From: Azospirillum thermophilum
GTDB taxonomy: Bacteria > Pseudomonadota > Alphaproteobacteria > Azospirillales > Azospirillaceae
Assembly: GCF_003130795.1 (NCBI RefSeq)
Contig: NZ_CP029357.1
Coordinates: 310,001 to 374,000, forward strand
DNA length: 64,000 nucleotides
Reading direction: 5' to 3'
Shown here piece by piece: positions 56,925-64,000 of this stretch (positions are counted from its first letter, which is position 1; every line of letters begins with the position of its first letter). The translations under genes were made by a program, and so were the position numbers. The notes beneath the pieces were generated by a model, which worked only from the letters and a program-made list of their open reading frames with translations, did no database searches and was not told where the DNA came from.

Positions 56925-57797
56925 CTATGTCGTCCGGGGCAGGGCGGGCCGCCGGTTCACCAGATAGATGCCGGCGCAGACCAGCGCCATCGCCGCCACG
57001 AAGCCGCCGGTGATCCGCTCGCCGAGCAGCAGCGCCCCGGCCATCACGCCGAACAGCGGCGTCAGGAAGGTGAAGGCGGACAGCCGCGCCGCCGGATAGC
57101 GGGCGATCAGCCAGAACCAGGCGAGGTAGGACAGCGCCGCGATCACCACGATCTGGTAGGCGAGGCAGGCCAGCACCAGCGGGCTCAGCGCCACCACCCC
57201 GCCCTCCCCCAGCAGGGCCGAGCCGACGGGGAGCAGGGCCGCGGAGACGGCGAGCTGGTAGAACAGCACCTTGGTCGGGCTGCTCCGCACGAGGCGGGTG
57301 GTCTTGATCAGCAGCGTCGTGGCCCCCCACAGCACCGCCCCGCCCAGCACCATCAGGTCGCCCGCCAGCTCGCGGTATGTCGGCAGGCGCAGCCCCTCGG
57401 CGAAGGCGGCGGCGACGCCGGCGAAGGCGCAGAGCAGTCCGACGGCCTGCAGGCGGCTCAGCCGCTCGCCGGGAAGCAGCAGATGGGCGCCGAGCGCCAC
57501 CACGAAGGGCGCGGTGTAGAGGAACAGGATGCTGCGCGAGGCGGTGGTGTAGGTGAGGCCCCAGTAGATCAGCAGGAACTCCAGCGCGAAGAGCAGCCCG
57601 GCGAGCAGCCCGGGCCCGAGCGTCCCGTCCCGCTCGAACAGCCGCAGGCCGCGCCAGGAAGCCCAGCCCCAGACCAGCACCACCGCGCCCAGCGAGCGCA
57701 GCCCGCCCTGCAGCACCGGCGGCACCCCGGTCATGGCGATCTTGATCGTCGCCTGCTGGACTCCCCAGAGCAGGCAGAGGAGCACGAGCCCCAGCAT
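56925..57797 (-). CDS. EamA/DMT-family transporter, 290 aa
   Basis: Ten-helix drug/metabolite transporter built from two EamA repeats (MLGLVLLCLLWGVQQATIKI, and later GDLMVLGGAVLWGATTLLIK). ATG 57797 is preferred because GGAGGG lies seven to eight bases upstream. A GTG at 57842, also with a fair ribosome site, would add 15 residues. The substrate is unknown. Confidence 0.9.
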   Translation of the reverse strand: MLGLVLLCLLWGVQQATIKIAMTGVPPVLQGGLRSLGAVVLVWGWASWRGLRLFERDGTLGPGLLAGLLFALEFLLIYWGLTYTTASRSILFLYTAPFVVALGAHLLLPGERLSRLQAVGLLCAFAGVAAAFAEGLRLPTYRELAGDLMVLGGAVLWGATTLLIKTTRLVRSSPTKVLFYQLAVSAALLPVGSALLGEGGVVALSPLVLACLAYQIVVIAALSYLAWFWLIARYPAARLSAFTFLTPLFGVMAGALLLGERITGGFVAAMALVCAGIYLVNRRPALPRTT

Positions 57798-57950
57798 GGC
57801 CGTGCCCTCCAGTTCCGTCCGGCGGTCGGTGATGGCGACCACGGCGCTCCCCCTTCGTTCTTATGTTCGTTCGCCCATCGGACAGAATGGCGCAGGGACG
57901 GAGCGCGGGTCAAACCGCAGCGCGGCCCTGCCGCCTGCCGGCGGAGCGGG

Positions 57951-58324
57951 TCAGCGTCCCGTTCTGGGCATGCGTCCGGACAGGCAGGCCTCGCGGGCGG
58001 TGCGGTCGGCCTCGGCAACCGCCGTAGTCTGGGTGGCCGCGGCCTGCGTCGTCGTGCCGGCGGAGCGGTAGAGGGCGACGGGCAGCGGATAGCCGGCGCG
58101 CGCCCCCTCCTTCAGGTGCCAGGACAGGACGCAGGCGCACAGCCGGGCGGCGTCGGCGCTGTTGGTGGTGTTGGCGGCGGCGAAGGGACCACCCTCGCAG
58201 GCCGCGAGGAAGCTGCGGCTGTCCGCCTGCCGGCCGCCGTCCGGCGGGTCGATCCCGAAGACCAGGAGTCCGGCCCGCAGGCGAGAAGAAGGAGGACGAG
58301 GAGCGAGCGGGCCTGACGGAACAC
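57951..58324 (-). pseudogene. Frameshifted small gene with signal peptide
   Basis: A GTG at 58324 with an AAAGGA ribosome site begins VFRQARSLLVLLLLA, a good signal sequence. In that frame the rest is nonsense. Near 58275-58290 the sense passes to another frame, which continues AGLLVFGIDPPDGGRQADSR and a coherent Cys-containing domain (ACEGGPF, LCACVLSWHLKEG) to the stop at 57951. One indel joins the two. The family is not recognised, and sequencing error is possible. Confidence 0.6.
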
Positions 58325-58476
58325 GACGCCGTTTCCTTTGCGGGCTTGAAGGGAGGGGGGCGGACGCACGAGATCCTGATGGACGAGGTTCCGCTGGGGC
58401 CAGGACCGGAGCCCGCGGGGGACCCACTCTCCGCGCGGCGCGTTCCGCCGTCAACAGACGCGACAAGAGGGCCGAG

Positions 58477-59569
58477 ATGAGCTGGTCATTCCCCATCGGC
58501 ATCGTGAAAGGCACGGTGATCCGCATCCACATCACCTTCCTTCTGTTCCTGCTGTGGATCGGCGCCGCCCATTACAGCCAGGGCGGCTGGCCGGCGGCGA
58601 CCGAGGGCGTGGTCTTCATGGCCCTGCTGTTCCTCTGCGTCGTGCTGCACGAGTTCGGCCATGTCTTCGCCGCCCGGCGCTACGGGGTCAGGACGCCGGA
58701 CATCACGCTGCTGCCCATCGGCGGCGTGGCGCGGCTGGAGCGCATCCCGGAGAAGCCGGCGCAGGAGATCGTGGTGGCGCTGGCCGGCCCGGCGGTGAAC
58801 ATCGTGATCGCCGGGCTGCTCTATCTCGTGCTCGGCGGCTTCGTCCCGGCCGGCAGCGTGGAGCCGCAGAACGCCGGGGTCGGCGTGCTGGAACGGCTGG
58901 CCGCGGTCAACCTGTTCCTGGCGCTGTTCAACCTGATCCCGGCCTTCCGATGGATGGCGGACGGGTGCTGCGCGCCATCCTGGCGAGCCGCAACGGCTAT
59001 GTCCGCGGCACGCAGATGGCGGCCTCGGTCGGCCAGGGGGTGGCCTTCCTGCTGGGGCTGCTCGGCCTGTTCGGCAACCCGATCCTGCTGTTCATCGCGC
59101 TGTTCGTCTATCTGGGGGCGGCGTCGGAGGCCCATGCCGTGCAGATGCGCGAGGTGACCAACGGCGTCACCGTGTCGGATGCCATGATCACCCGCTTCGA
59201 GAGCCTGTCGCCGTCCAGCGTGATCGAGGATGCGGTGCAGTGCCTGCTGCGCACCACCCAGCACGAGTTCCCGGTGGTGGACGGCACCGGCCGGCTGCGC
59301 GGCGTGCTGACGCGCCAGGCGATGATCCGCGCGCTGCGCGACCTCGGCCCGCAGGCGCCGGTCCTGCAGGCGATGCAGGCGGACATCCCGACCATCCATC
59401 CCGGCCAGAAGCTGGAGGACGCGCTGCAACTGATGCGGGACGGCGAGTTGCCGGCGGTGGGGTGGTCGACGGCGCCGGCCGGCTGGTCGGGCTGGTGACG
59501 CCGGAGAATGTCGGGGAGATGATGATGGTCCACGCCGCCCGCCCCGCCCGGCCGGCGGCCGCCCGCTGA
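58477..59569 (+). pseudogene. M50 site-2-protease-like metallopeptidase with CBS domains, two frameshifts
   Basis: Intramembrane zinc protease related to SpoIVFB/site-2 proteases. The N-terminal membrane part has VVLHEFGHVFAARRYGV (HExxH) and NLIPAF. A lost base near 58945-58950 then moves the conserved PMDGGRVLRA (the second metal-ligand motif) into the next frame. CBS domain 1 follows (VVDGTGRLRGVLTRQAMI). A second lost base near 59453-59467 moves the end of CBS domain 2 (VVDGAGRLVGLVTPENVGE) into the third frame. Restored, the protein would be about 364 residues. Either a decaying gene or two base-call errors in G/C runs. Confidence 0.85.
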
Positions 59570-59579
59570 CCCCGCGGAC

Positions 59580-60421
59580 TCAGCGCGGGCGGCATTCCTG
59601 CCCGCGTGCCCGCAGAGCCTTGCAGAACCGCTCCGCCTCGTCGCGGTCGGCGAAGCCGGGGATGCGCACCGTGGTGAAGACGCGGCCGTCGCTGCTGCGT
59701 GGCCGCGGGGCGAAGACCGGTTCGCGGCCGGCCAGCAGCGGCCCGAAGACCTTCTTCAAATGGTCCCAGTCGGAGCGCGCCGTCGCTTCCGAGGCGAAGG
59801 TGCTGAGATCGACCGCGACCCCGTCCGGTTTCGCGGCGGGAGCGGGCGCCGGCAGCGCGACCGAGGGCTTGGCGGCGGCGACGGCGGCGGCGGCCCGCTG
59901 TTCGGCGGCCAGCGCCGCATCGACGCAGCCCGCAAGTTGCGGCAGGCCCTGCCCCGCCCCCTCCAGCGAATAGCCGAGCGCCTCGACGTCCTGGCCGCCG
60001 TCGAACAGCCCCTGCACGAACAGCCACTCCCCCGGCGCAACAGCTCCTGCGTCCGGTCGGTGTCCGGCAGGTCGATGATGACGCTGCGTGCCAGCAGGTC
60101 CGCCGGCGCGGGATCGGCGGCCCCTTCGTCCACCCGGTAGGTCAGCATCCGCTTCGCGCCGTCCGGCAGGCGGAAGGCCGGGTTCGACACCACCAGGAAG
60201 AAGTTGCGGCTGCGGGTCAGCGCGAAGGTCACCACGCTGTCGTCGTCGAACATCCGCACGATGGCGCAGCTTTCCAGCCGCCCCGCCCGGTCGCGGACGA
60301 TGCTGCCGCTCCACAGCGGGCCGGCGTCGAACTCCTCGGCCTGCACCGGAGAGAGCGGCGCGAGGAGCAGCAGCGCTGCCGCAGCGACGGCGGAATGGAG
60401 CGGGCGGGCGATCGGCGTCAT
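59580..60421 (-). pseudogene. Secreted SPOR-domain protein, frameshifted
   Basis: ATG 60421 begins a signal peptide (cut after VQAEEF, about residue 28) and a domain reading GSIVRDRAGRLESCAIVRMF. The frame is lost near 60026-60041 (a CCCCC run), and sense resumes in another frame with EWLFVQGLFDGGQDVEALG. It continues to a C-terminal peptidoglycan-binding SPOR domain (DWDHLKKVFGPLLAG, then RIPGFADRDEAERFCKALR). About 280 residues if repaired. Convergent with the M50 gene, with 10 bases between. Confidence 0.75.
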
Positions 60422-60539
60422 GCGCCAATCATTGCGGCCAAGCTCCGCGGCGCGTCAAGGCCGCCGCCGGCCGATCGACGCAAGGCGGCGGGGCGGGACC
60501 GCGCCGCGGCTGTTGGACCGGCCATGCGTGCCATTTCGC

Positions 60540-60947
60540 ATGCGAAGACTTTACAGCTCCCGCCGGGATGACCATGACCATGACCGCAACCTTGCCGTGT
60601 CCATTCCCGGCCGCATCGCCGCCGCGGCACAGGCCCTGCCCGATCCCGACGATCCCGCCTTCGCCGATGCCTTCGACGAGCTGGGGCAGGCGGCGCACCG
60701 TCCTGCTCGGCGAGGCCTCGCACGGCACGTCTGAGTTCTATCGGGGGAGTTCTATCGGGCGCGGGCGGCGATCACCCGGCGGCTGGTCGAGCGGCATGGC
60801 TTCACCATCACGGCGGTGGAGGCCGACTGGCCCGACGCCGCACAGGTCGACGCGGTGGAAGCGGCGGAGGGGGAAGGCCCGCCCGAGACCTTCCCCTTCG
60901 GCCTGCAGGCCCGACCGGCCGGCGATCAGGGCCGCGGCGGGTGGTAG
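60540..60947 (+). pseudogene. Truncated, multiply broken erythromycin-esterase-like gene
   Basis: Only the N-terminal quarter of an erythromycin-esterase-type hydrolase remains. Frame one gives DPAFADAFDELGQAA, frame two [15 protein letters not shown], and frame three [20 protein letters not shown] then [15 protein letters not shown], before a stop at 60945. The first break is near 60690-60700. The second is a 14-bp tandem duplication at 60733-60760. Family proteins are about 400-450 residues, so the rest has been deleted. The combination of truncation and internal duplication argues for real decay. Confidence 0.8.
60733..60760 (+). repeat. 14-bp tandem duplication inside the esterase remnant
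   Basis: GAGTTCTATCGGGG (60733-60746) is repeated directly as GAGTTCTATCGGGC (60747-60760). Removing one copy restores the reading [12 protein letters not shown] expected in the family. Confidence 0.9.
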
Positions 60948-61007
60948 GAGGGCGGGTCGCCGGCCGGGACGGATTCGTCGGAGGCCTCGTCCACCACACA
61001 GGGCCGT

Positions 61008-62147
61008 TCAGGGAACCGCCCCGACCATCTCCACGGCGAAGTCGCCGGGCGCGACCTCCATCCCGGCCAGCCGGTCGAGCGCCTGTTCCATCCGGCGGCG
61101 GCCGGCCTGCCAGCGCTCCTCCAGCACGGGGCGGGAGAAGTCGAAGGACCGCATCTCCGCATCGCCCGGCACGGCGGTGGAGCCGACGACCATCAGGGCG
61201 GTGGCGCCGTCCCCCGCCCGTGACGCCTCGGCCAGCGCCTCCGCCAGATCTGGGTCGGCCGGGCCGGAGCCGTTGCGCCGGTCTGCAGGCAGGTGCGACG
61301 CGAGGTTGGCGAGCCGGCGGCGAAGCCGGTGGCTGCGGCGCAGCCCGTCGATCGTCCGGCGGGTCTGGCTGGACAGCAGGAGGTCGAGCTGCCGGTCCAC
61401 CGACTGCCCGACGGTACGCGGCGGACCGCCCTGCCGGTCGAACAGGTCGATGGCGATGCACAGCCGGTCCTCCGCCACCGGCTCGCCGATCGCCGCCTCC
61501 AGCGGCAGGTTGGCGACCATGGCGCCGTCGCACAGCAGCCGCCCCTCGATCTCCACCGGCGGGAAGAAGGGGATGAAGCCGCAGCTGGCCAGCAGATGCT
61601 CCATCCGCAGGCCGGGGTCGCCGGCCGCAAACCGCACCTCGTCTCCGGTCACCGCGTCCACGGCCACCACGGTCAACGGCAGTTCGCCGCCGTTCAGCCG
61701 GTCGAAATCGACCAGGCGGGCCAGCGTCGTGCGCAGCGGCCCCAGGTCGAAGAGGCTGGCGTCCCCCGGCATGCCGGGCAGCAGGGACAGGGCGCCGGGC
61801 AGGCGCGGCCGGAACACCCCCGGGCTGCCGAGCAACGGCGACTGCAGCGCCCGCGCCCGCCCGTCGCCGACCAGCGGCCCGAACAGCGGGCTGCTGAGCA
61901 GGGGGCTGCCGATCACCAGCCTGTCCTGTGTCGCCGCGTCCCAGAAGCGCCGCAGCGCCTCCACCCGCGCCTCCGGCGGGTTGCCGGCGATCAGCGCGGC
62001 GTTGACCGCCCCGATGGAGACGGCCACCACCCGCTGCGGCAGGAGCCCGCGCTCGTGCAGCACTTCATAGGCGCCGGCCTGGAAGGCGCCGAGCGCATTG
62101 CCGCCGGACAGCACCAGGGTCAGCGGCAGGGTCGTCGCGCCGGTCAT
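61008..62147 (-). CDS. Patatin-like phospholipase, 379 aa
   Basis: Ser/Asp-dyad lipid acyl hydrolase. The oxyanion loop is LSGGNALGAFQAGA near residue 14. The nucleophile Ser is in VAVSIGAVNAA; the usual first Gly of GxSxG is Ala here. The catalytic Asp is in LLCDGAMVANLP. The C-terminal 120 residues are Arg-rich and helical. The ATG overlaps the stop of the upstream SDR by four bases, so the two are translationally coupled. The substrate is probably a membrane lipid or a storage polyester, unproven. Confidence 0.9.
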   Translation of the reverse strand: MTGATTLPLTLVLSGGNALGAFQAGAYEVLHERGLLPQRVVAVSIGAVNAALIAGNPPEARVEALRRFWDAATQDRLVIGSPLLSSPLFGPLVGDGRARALQSPLLGSPGVFRPRLPGALSLLPGMPGDASLFDLGPLRTTLARLVDFDRLNGGELPLTVVAVDAVTGDEVRFAAGDPGLRMEHLLASCGFIPFFPPVEIEGRLLCDGAMVANLPLEAAIGEPVAEDRLCIAIDLFDRQGGPPRTVGQSVDRQLDLLLSSQTRRTIDGLRRSHRLRRRLANLASHLPADRRNGSGPADPDLAEALAEASRAGDGATALMVVGSTAVPGDAEMRSFDFSRPVLEERWQAGRRRMEQALDRLAGMEVAPGDFAVEMVGAVP

Positions 62148-63172
62148 GCCGCCCGCCTCACCCCCTGCACCGGCCGGGACCGCCGGGAGGCTTCCGCGCC
62201 GGTCCGCTGCCAGCGCCGCCACGCCATGATGCCGAGCGGCAGGCCGATCAGCGCCAGGGTCAGCACCGGCACCCCGCCGTCGTTCGGCCCCTTGCGCCAG
62301 CCGCCATGGACCGCCGCCCCGTCGCGCATCGGCTCGAACAGGGTGCCGGTCGTCTCGTCGCCCGGCTGGTCGGCGAGGAAGCCGTCGTTGAGCGCCCGGC
62401 CGTTGACCCGCGTCATCAGGGAGGGGACCAGCCGCTTCGCCGCGATGGCCGCCTTGCCGGCGCCGCCGATGATGACCTCGGCCCGGGGGCTGGTCACCAG
62501 CCCGACCACGGCGCGGGCCACCTTCTCCGGCGTATAGACCGGCGGAGCGGCGCGGACGCGGTGGTGGCTGTAGTTGGCCGCATGCTGGAAGAAGGGGGTG
62601 TCGATGACCGACGGCAGGATGGTGCAGATGTGGATGTCCGGCTGGTCCAGCACCTCCTGGCGCAGCGCCTCCGAAAAGCCGCGCACGGCGAACTTGCTGG
62701 TGGCGTAGGCGGTCGAGTCCGGCTTGGCGAGACGCCCGACGATGGAGGCGTTGCTGATAAGCACGCCGTGCCCCTGGGCGCGGAACTGCCGCATCGCCGC
62801 CTTGGCGCCATACATGCAGCCGAAGACGTTCGTTTCGATCACCCGGCGCCAGACGTCGGAGGGAATGTCCTCGAACCGGCCGAAGACGCCGACGCCGGCA
62901 TTGTTGAACCACACGTCGATGTGGCCGAAGCGGGCGACGGTGTGGCGGGCCAGCCGCTCCACCGCCGCCTCGTCCGTCATGTCGGTGGGCACCGCGACGG
63001 CCTTGCCGCCGAGGTCCCGGCATTCGTCCGCCGCCTCCGCCAGCATCTCCGGCCGGCGGGCGGCGAGGACGACGGTGGCGCCGCGGCCGGCGAAGGCATG
63101 GGCGGTGGCCCGGCCGATGCCGCTGGACGCGCCCGTGATGACGACCACCATCCCGTCGAAGGATCGGTCCAT
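62144..63172 (-). CDS. SDR-family oxidoreductase with C-terminal membrane segment, 342 aa
   Basis: Short-chain dehydrogenase: TGASSGIGRATAHAF at about residue 13, FNNAGVGVF near 87, Ser in ISNASIVGRL and Tyr/Lys in TAYATSKFAV. Longer than most SDRs (about 250), with a C-terminal part ending in the hydrophobic segment VLTLALIGLPLGIMAW and a basic tail, suggesting membrane attachment. ATG 63172 is chosen; the extra residues upstream have no family similarity. First gene of the SDR-patatin pair. Confidence 0.9.
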   Translation of the reverse strand: MDRSFDGMVVVITGASSGIGRATAHAFAGRGATVVLAARRPEMLAEAADECRDLGGKAVAVPTDMTDEAAVERLARHTVARFGHIDVWFNNAGVGVFGRFEDIPSDVWRRVIETNVFGCMYGAKAAMRQFRAQGHGVLISNASIVGRLAKPDSTAYATSKFAVRGFSEALRQEVLDQPDIHICTILPSVIDTPFFQHAANYSHHRVRAAPPVYTPEKVARAVVGLVTSPRAEVIIGGAGKAAIAAKRLVPSLMTRVNGRALNDGFLADQPGDETTGTLFEPMRDGAAVHGGWRKGPNDGGVPVLTLALIGLPLGIMAWRRWQRTGAEASRRSRPVQGVRRAA

Positions 63173-63227
63173 GAGTGTGCTCCCCGGCTCGCTGCTGCAT
63201 CGCAACAACATGCGGGGGAGGAATCAG

Positions 63228-63836
63228 TCACGCGGACTCGTGCTGGGTTTCGCGCCGGGCGTCATGGCGCAGCAGCCCGCGGCCGGCCGCGTCGCCGGAG
63301 GGCAGCGCGTCGGGCTCCCCCGCTCCCTCCTCCTCGATGACGCCGATGCGGTGGCGGTAGATCATCTCGCCGCCGGCCCAGGCGGTAACGCCGAGCAGCG
63401 CCGTGGTGGCCGCCGAAAGGGCGAGCCCGCGCGGCACCACCGCATCCTCGGGATCGTCGCGGCGGGCGAGCAGGTTGGCGAGCGACAGGGCAAGAACGGT
63501 GGCGTTGCCGATCGCGTGGAGCGGGCCGACCGCATGCTTGCGCGCCCGCGGGATCGACAGGTAGTCGGCGGCGCCGGCGGTCGCGGCCACCACGCCCGAG
63601 GCGAGGCCCAGCCGCAGCATCCATTGCGAGGTGCGCGCCCAGAAGGGATCGCCGGTGCGCCAGTAGGCGACGTCGGTGCCGAGCGTCGCGGTCAGGAAGG
63701 CCACCGGATAGGGAATGAGGACGGGGTGGATCGGGTGGCGGCCGATCGCCGCGGCGCTGGTGGCGCCGGTCCGTTCATCGGAAGAGGTCCTGGGTCCCGC
63801 GTTGCGGACGGCCCGCAGCGTATCCTTCACCGCCAT
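63228..63836 (-). CDS. DUF2231 membrane protein, 202 aa
   Basis: Four-helix membrane protein with the DUF2231 opening HPIHPVLIPYPVAFLTATLG (residues about 35-55), then MLRLGLASGVVAATAGAADYLS, HAIGNATVLALSLANLL and a fourth helix ending in GEMIYRHRIGV. The C-terminal tail of about 40 residues is polar. DUF2231 proteins are often near oxidoreductases or cytochromes, and their function is not established. ATG 63836 is preferred over longer starts. Confidence 0.85.
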   Translation of the reverse strand: MAVKDTLRAVRNAGPRTSSDERTGATSAAAIGRHPIHPVLIPYPVAFLTATLGTDVAYWRTGDPFWARTSQWMLRLGLASGVVAATAGAADYLSIPRARKHAVGPLHAIGNATVLALSLANLLARRDDPEDAVVPRGLALSAATTALLGVTAWAGGEMIYRHRIGVIEEEGAGEPDALPSGDAAGRGLLRHDARRETQHESA

Positions 63837-63954
63837 GTCGCGCACTCCCTGCTGTCGGCGTTCCCGGCCGCCGGGGCCGGTGGTCGCTCCTGCCAACAGG
63901 CGCATGCGCCAACTGGTTCGCAAGGCGGGCGAGGAATCCCGCTGTGCAGGGACA

Positions 63955-63982
63955 CCCCCGGCCGGGGCGGGCCGGCCGGGGG
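63955..63982. terminator. Possible hairpin at the window end
   Basis: CCCCCGGCC and GGCCGGGGG pair across a 10-base loop. It could terminate a gene entering from the right on the minus strand. There is no U-tract. Confidence 0.35.
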
Positions 63983-64000
63983 ACCCCGTCGTCAGTGCGA

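Overview
The window is very high in G+C (close to 70% by eye) and densely packed. It reads as the chromosome or a chromid of a free-living, facultatively denitrifying alphaproteobacterium. The gene mix (napFDAGHBC, norCBQD, a 1,600-residue NAD-glutamate dehydrogenase, two chemoreceptors, two GGDEF-EAL proteins, many ABC importers) fits Azospirillum or a close relative. That assignment is inference; there is no rRNA or tRNA in the window to test it.

Left part (1-13.5 kb). An AraC regulator cut by the window edge is followed by a chemoreceptor and a TetR/short-chain-dehydrogenase divergent pair with a visible operator. Next come a Fur-boxed TonB siderophore receptor and a HutD-like protein. The complete periplasmic nitrate reductase operon napFDAGHBC follows on the minus strand, in the same order as in Escherichia coli, with most genes overlapping by 4-10 bases.

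13.9-25 kb. A nitric-oxide reductase operon norCBQD (minus strand) ends in a DUF4142 secreted protein and is divergent from hemD, so nitrate reduction, NO removal and haem supply lie side by side. Then come two lipoproteins, an MscS channel and a Tat-exported PhoX phosphatase behind a Pho-box-like sequence.

25-40.5 kb. A beta-alanine module (bauA, a bauC/mmsA-type dehydrogenase, and a divergent bauR-like LysR regulator) is followed by a four-gene NitT/TauT-type ABC importer. The second permease of that importer has an extra N-terminal membrane region. A second chemoreceptor and the large NAD-GDH follow.

40.8-48.2 kb. This is an arginine/ornithine use module: a LysR regulator, ornithine cyclodeaminase, arginase, a divergent Lrp/AsnC (ArcR-like) regulator, and an ATPase, binding protein and two permeases of the His/Arg/Orn importer type. 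With the neighbouring GDH it could carry arginine to ornithine, proline, glutamate and 2-oxoglutarate; the proline-to-glutamate step is not in the window.

48.1-64 kb. Two adjacent paralogous GGDEF-EAL membrane proteins (one with a damaged cyclase motif and no I-site) precede an MFS exporter, a GH13 glucosidase, an SDR and an EamA transporter. From 57.9 to 60.95 kb four consecutive genes are frame-broken: a small signal-peptide gene, an M50/CBS site-2 protease, a SPOR-domain protein and a truncated erythromycin-esterase remnant. Intact genes resume with a translationally coupled patatin/SDR pair and a DUF2231 membrane protein. No CRISPR array, insertion sequence, phage or RNA gene was seen. 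The most unusual signals are the lesion cluster, short tandem duplications at gene ends, and the asymmetric GGDEF pair; I do not see a clearly new biological system.
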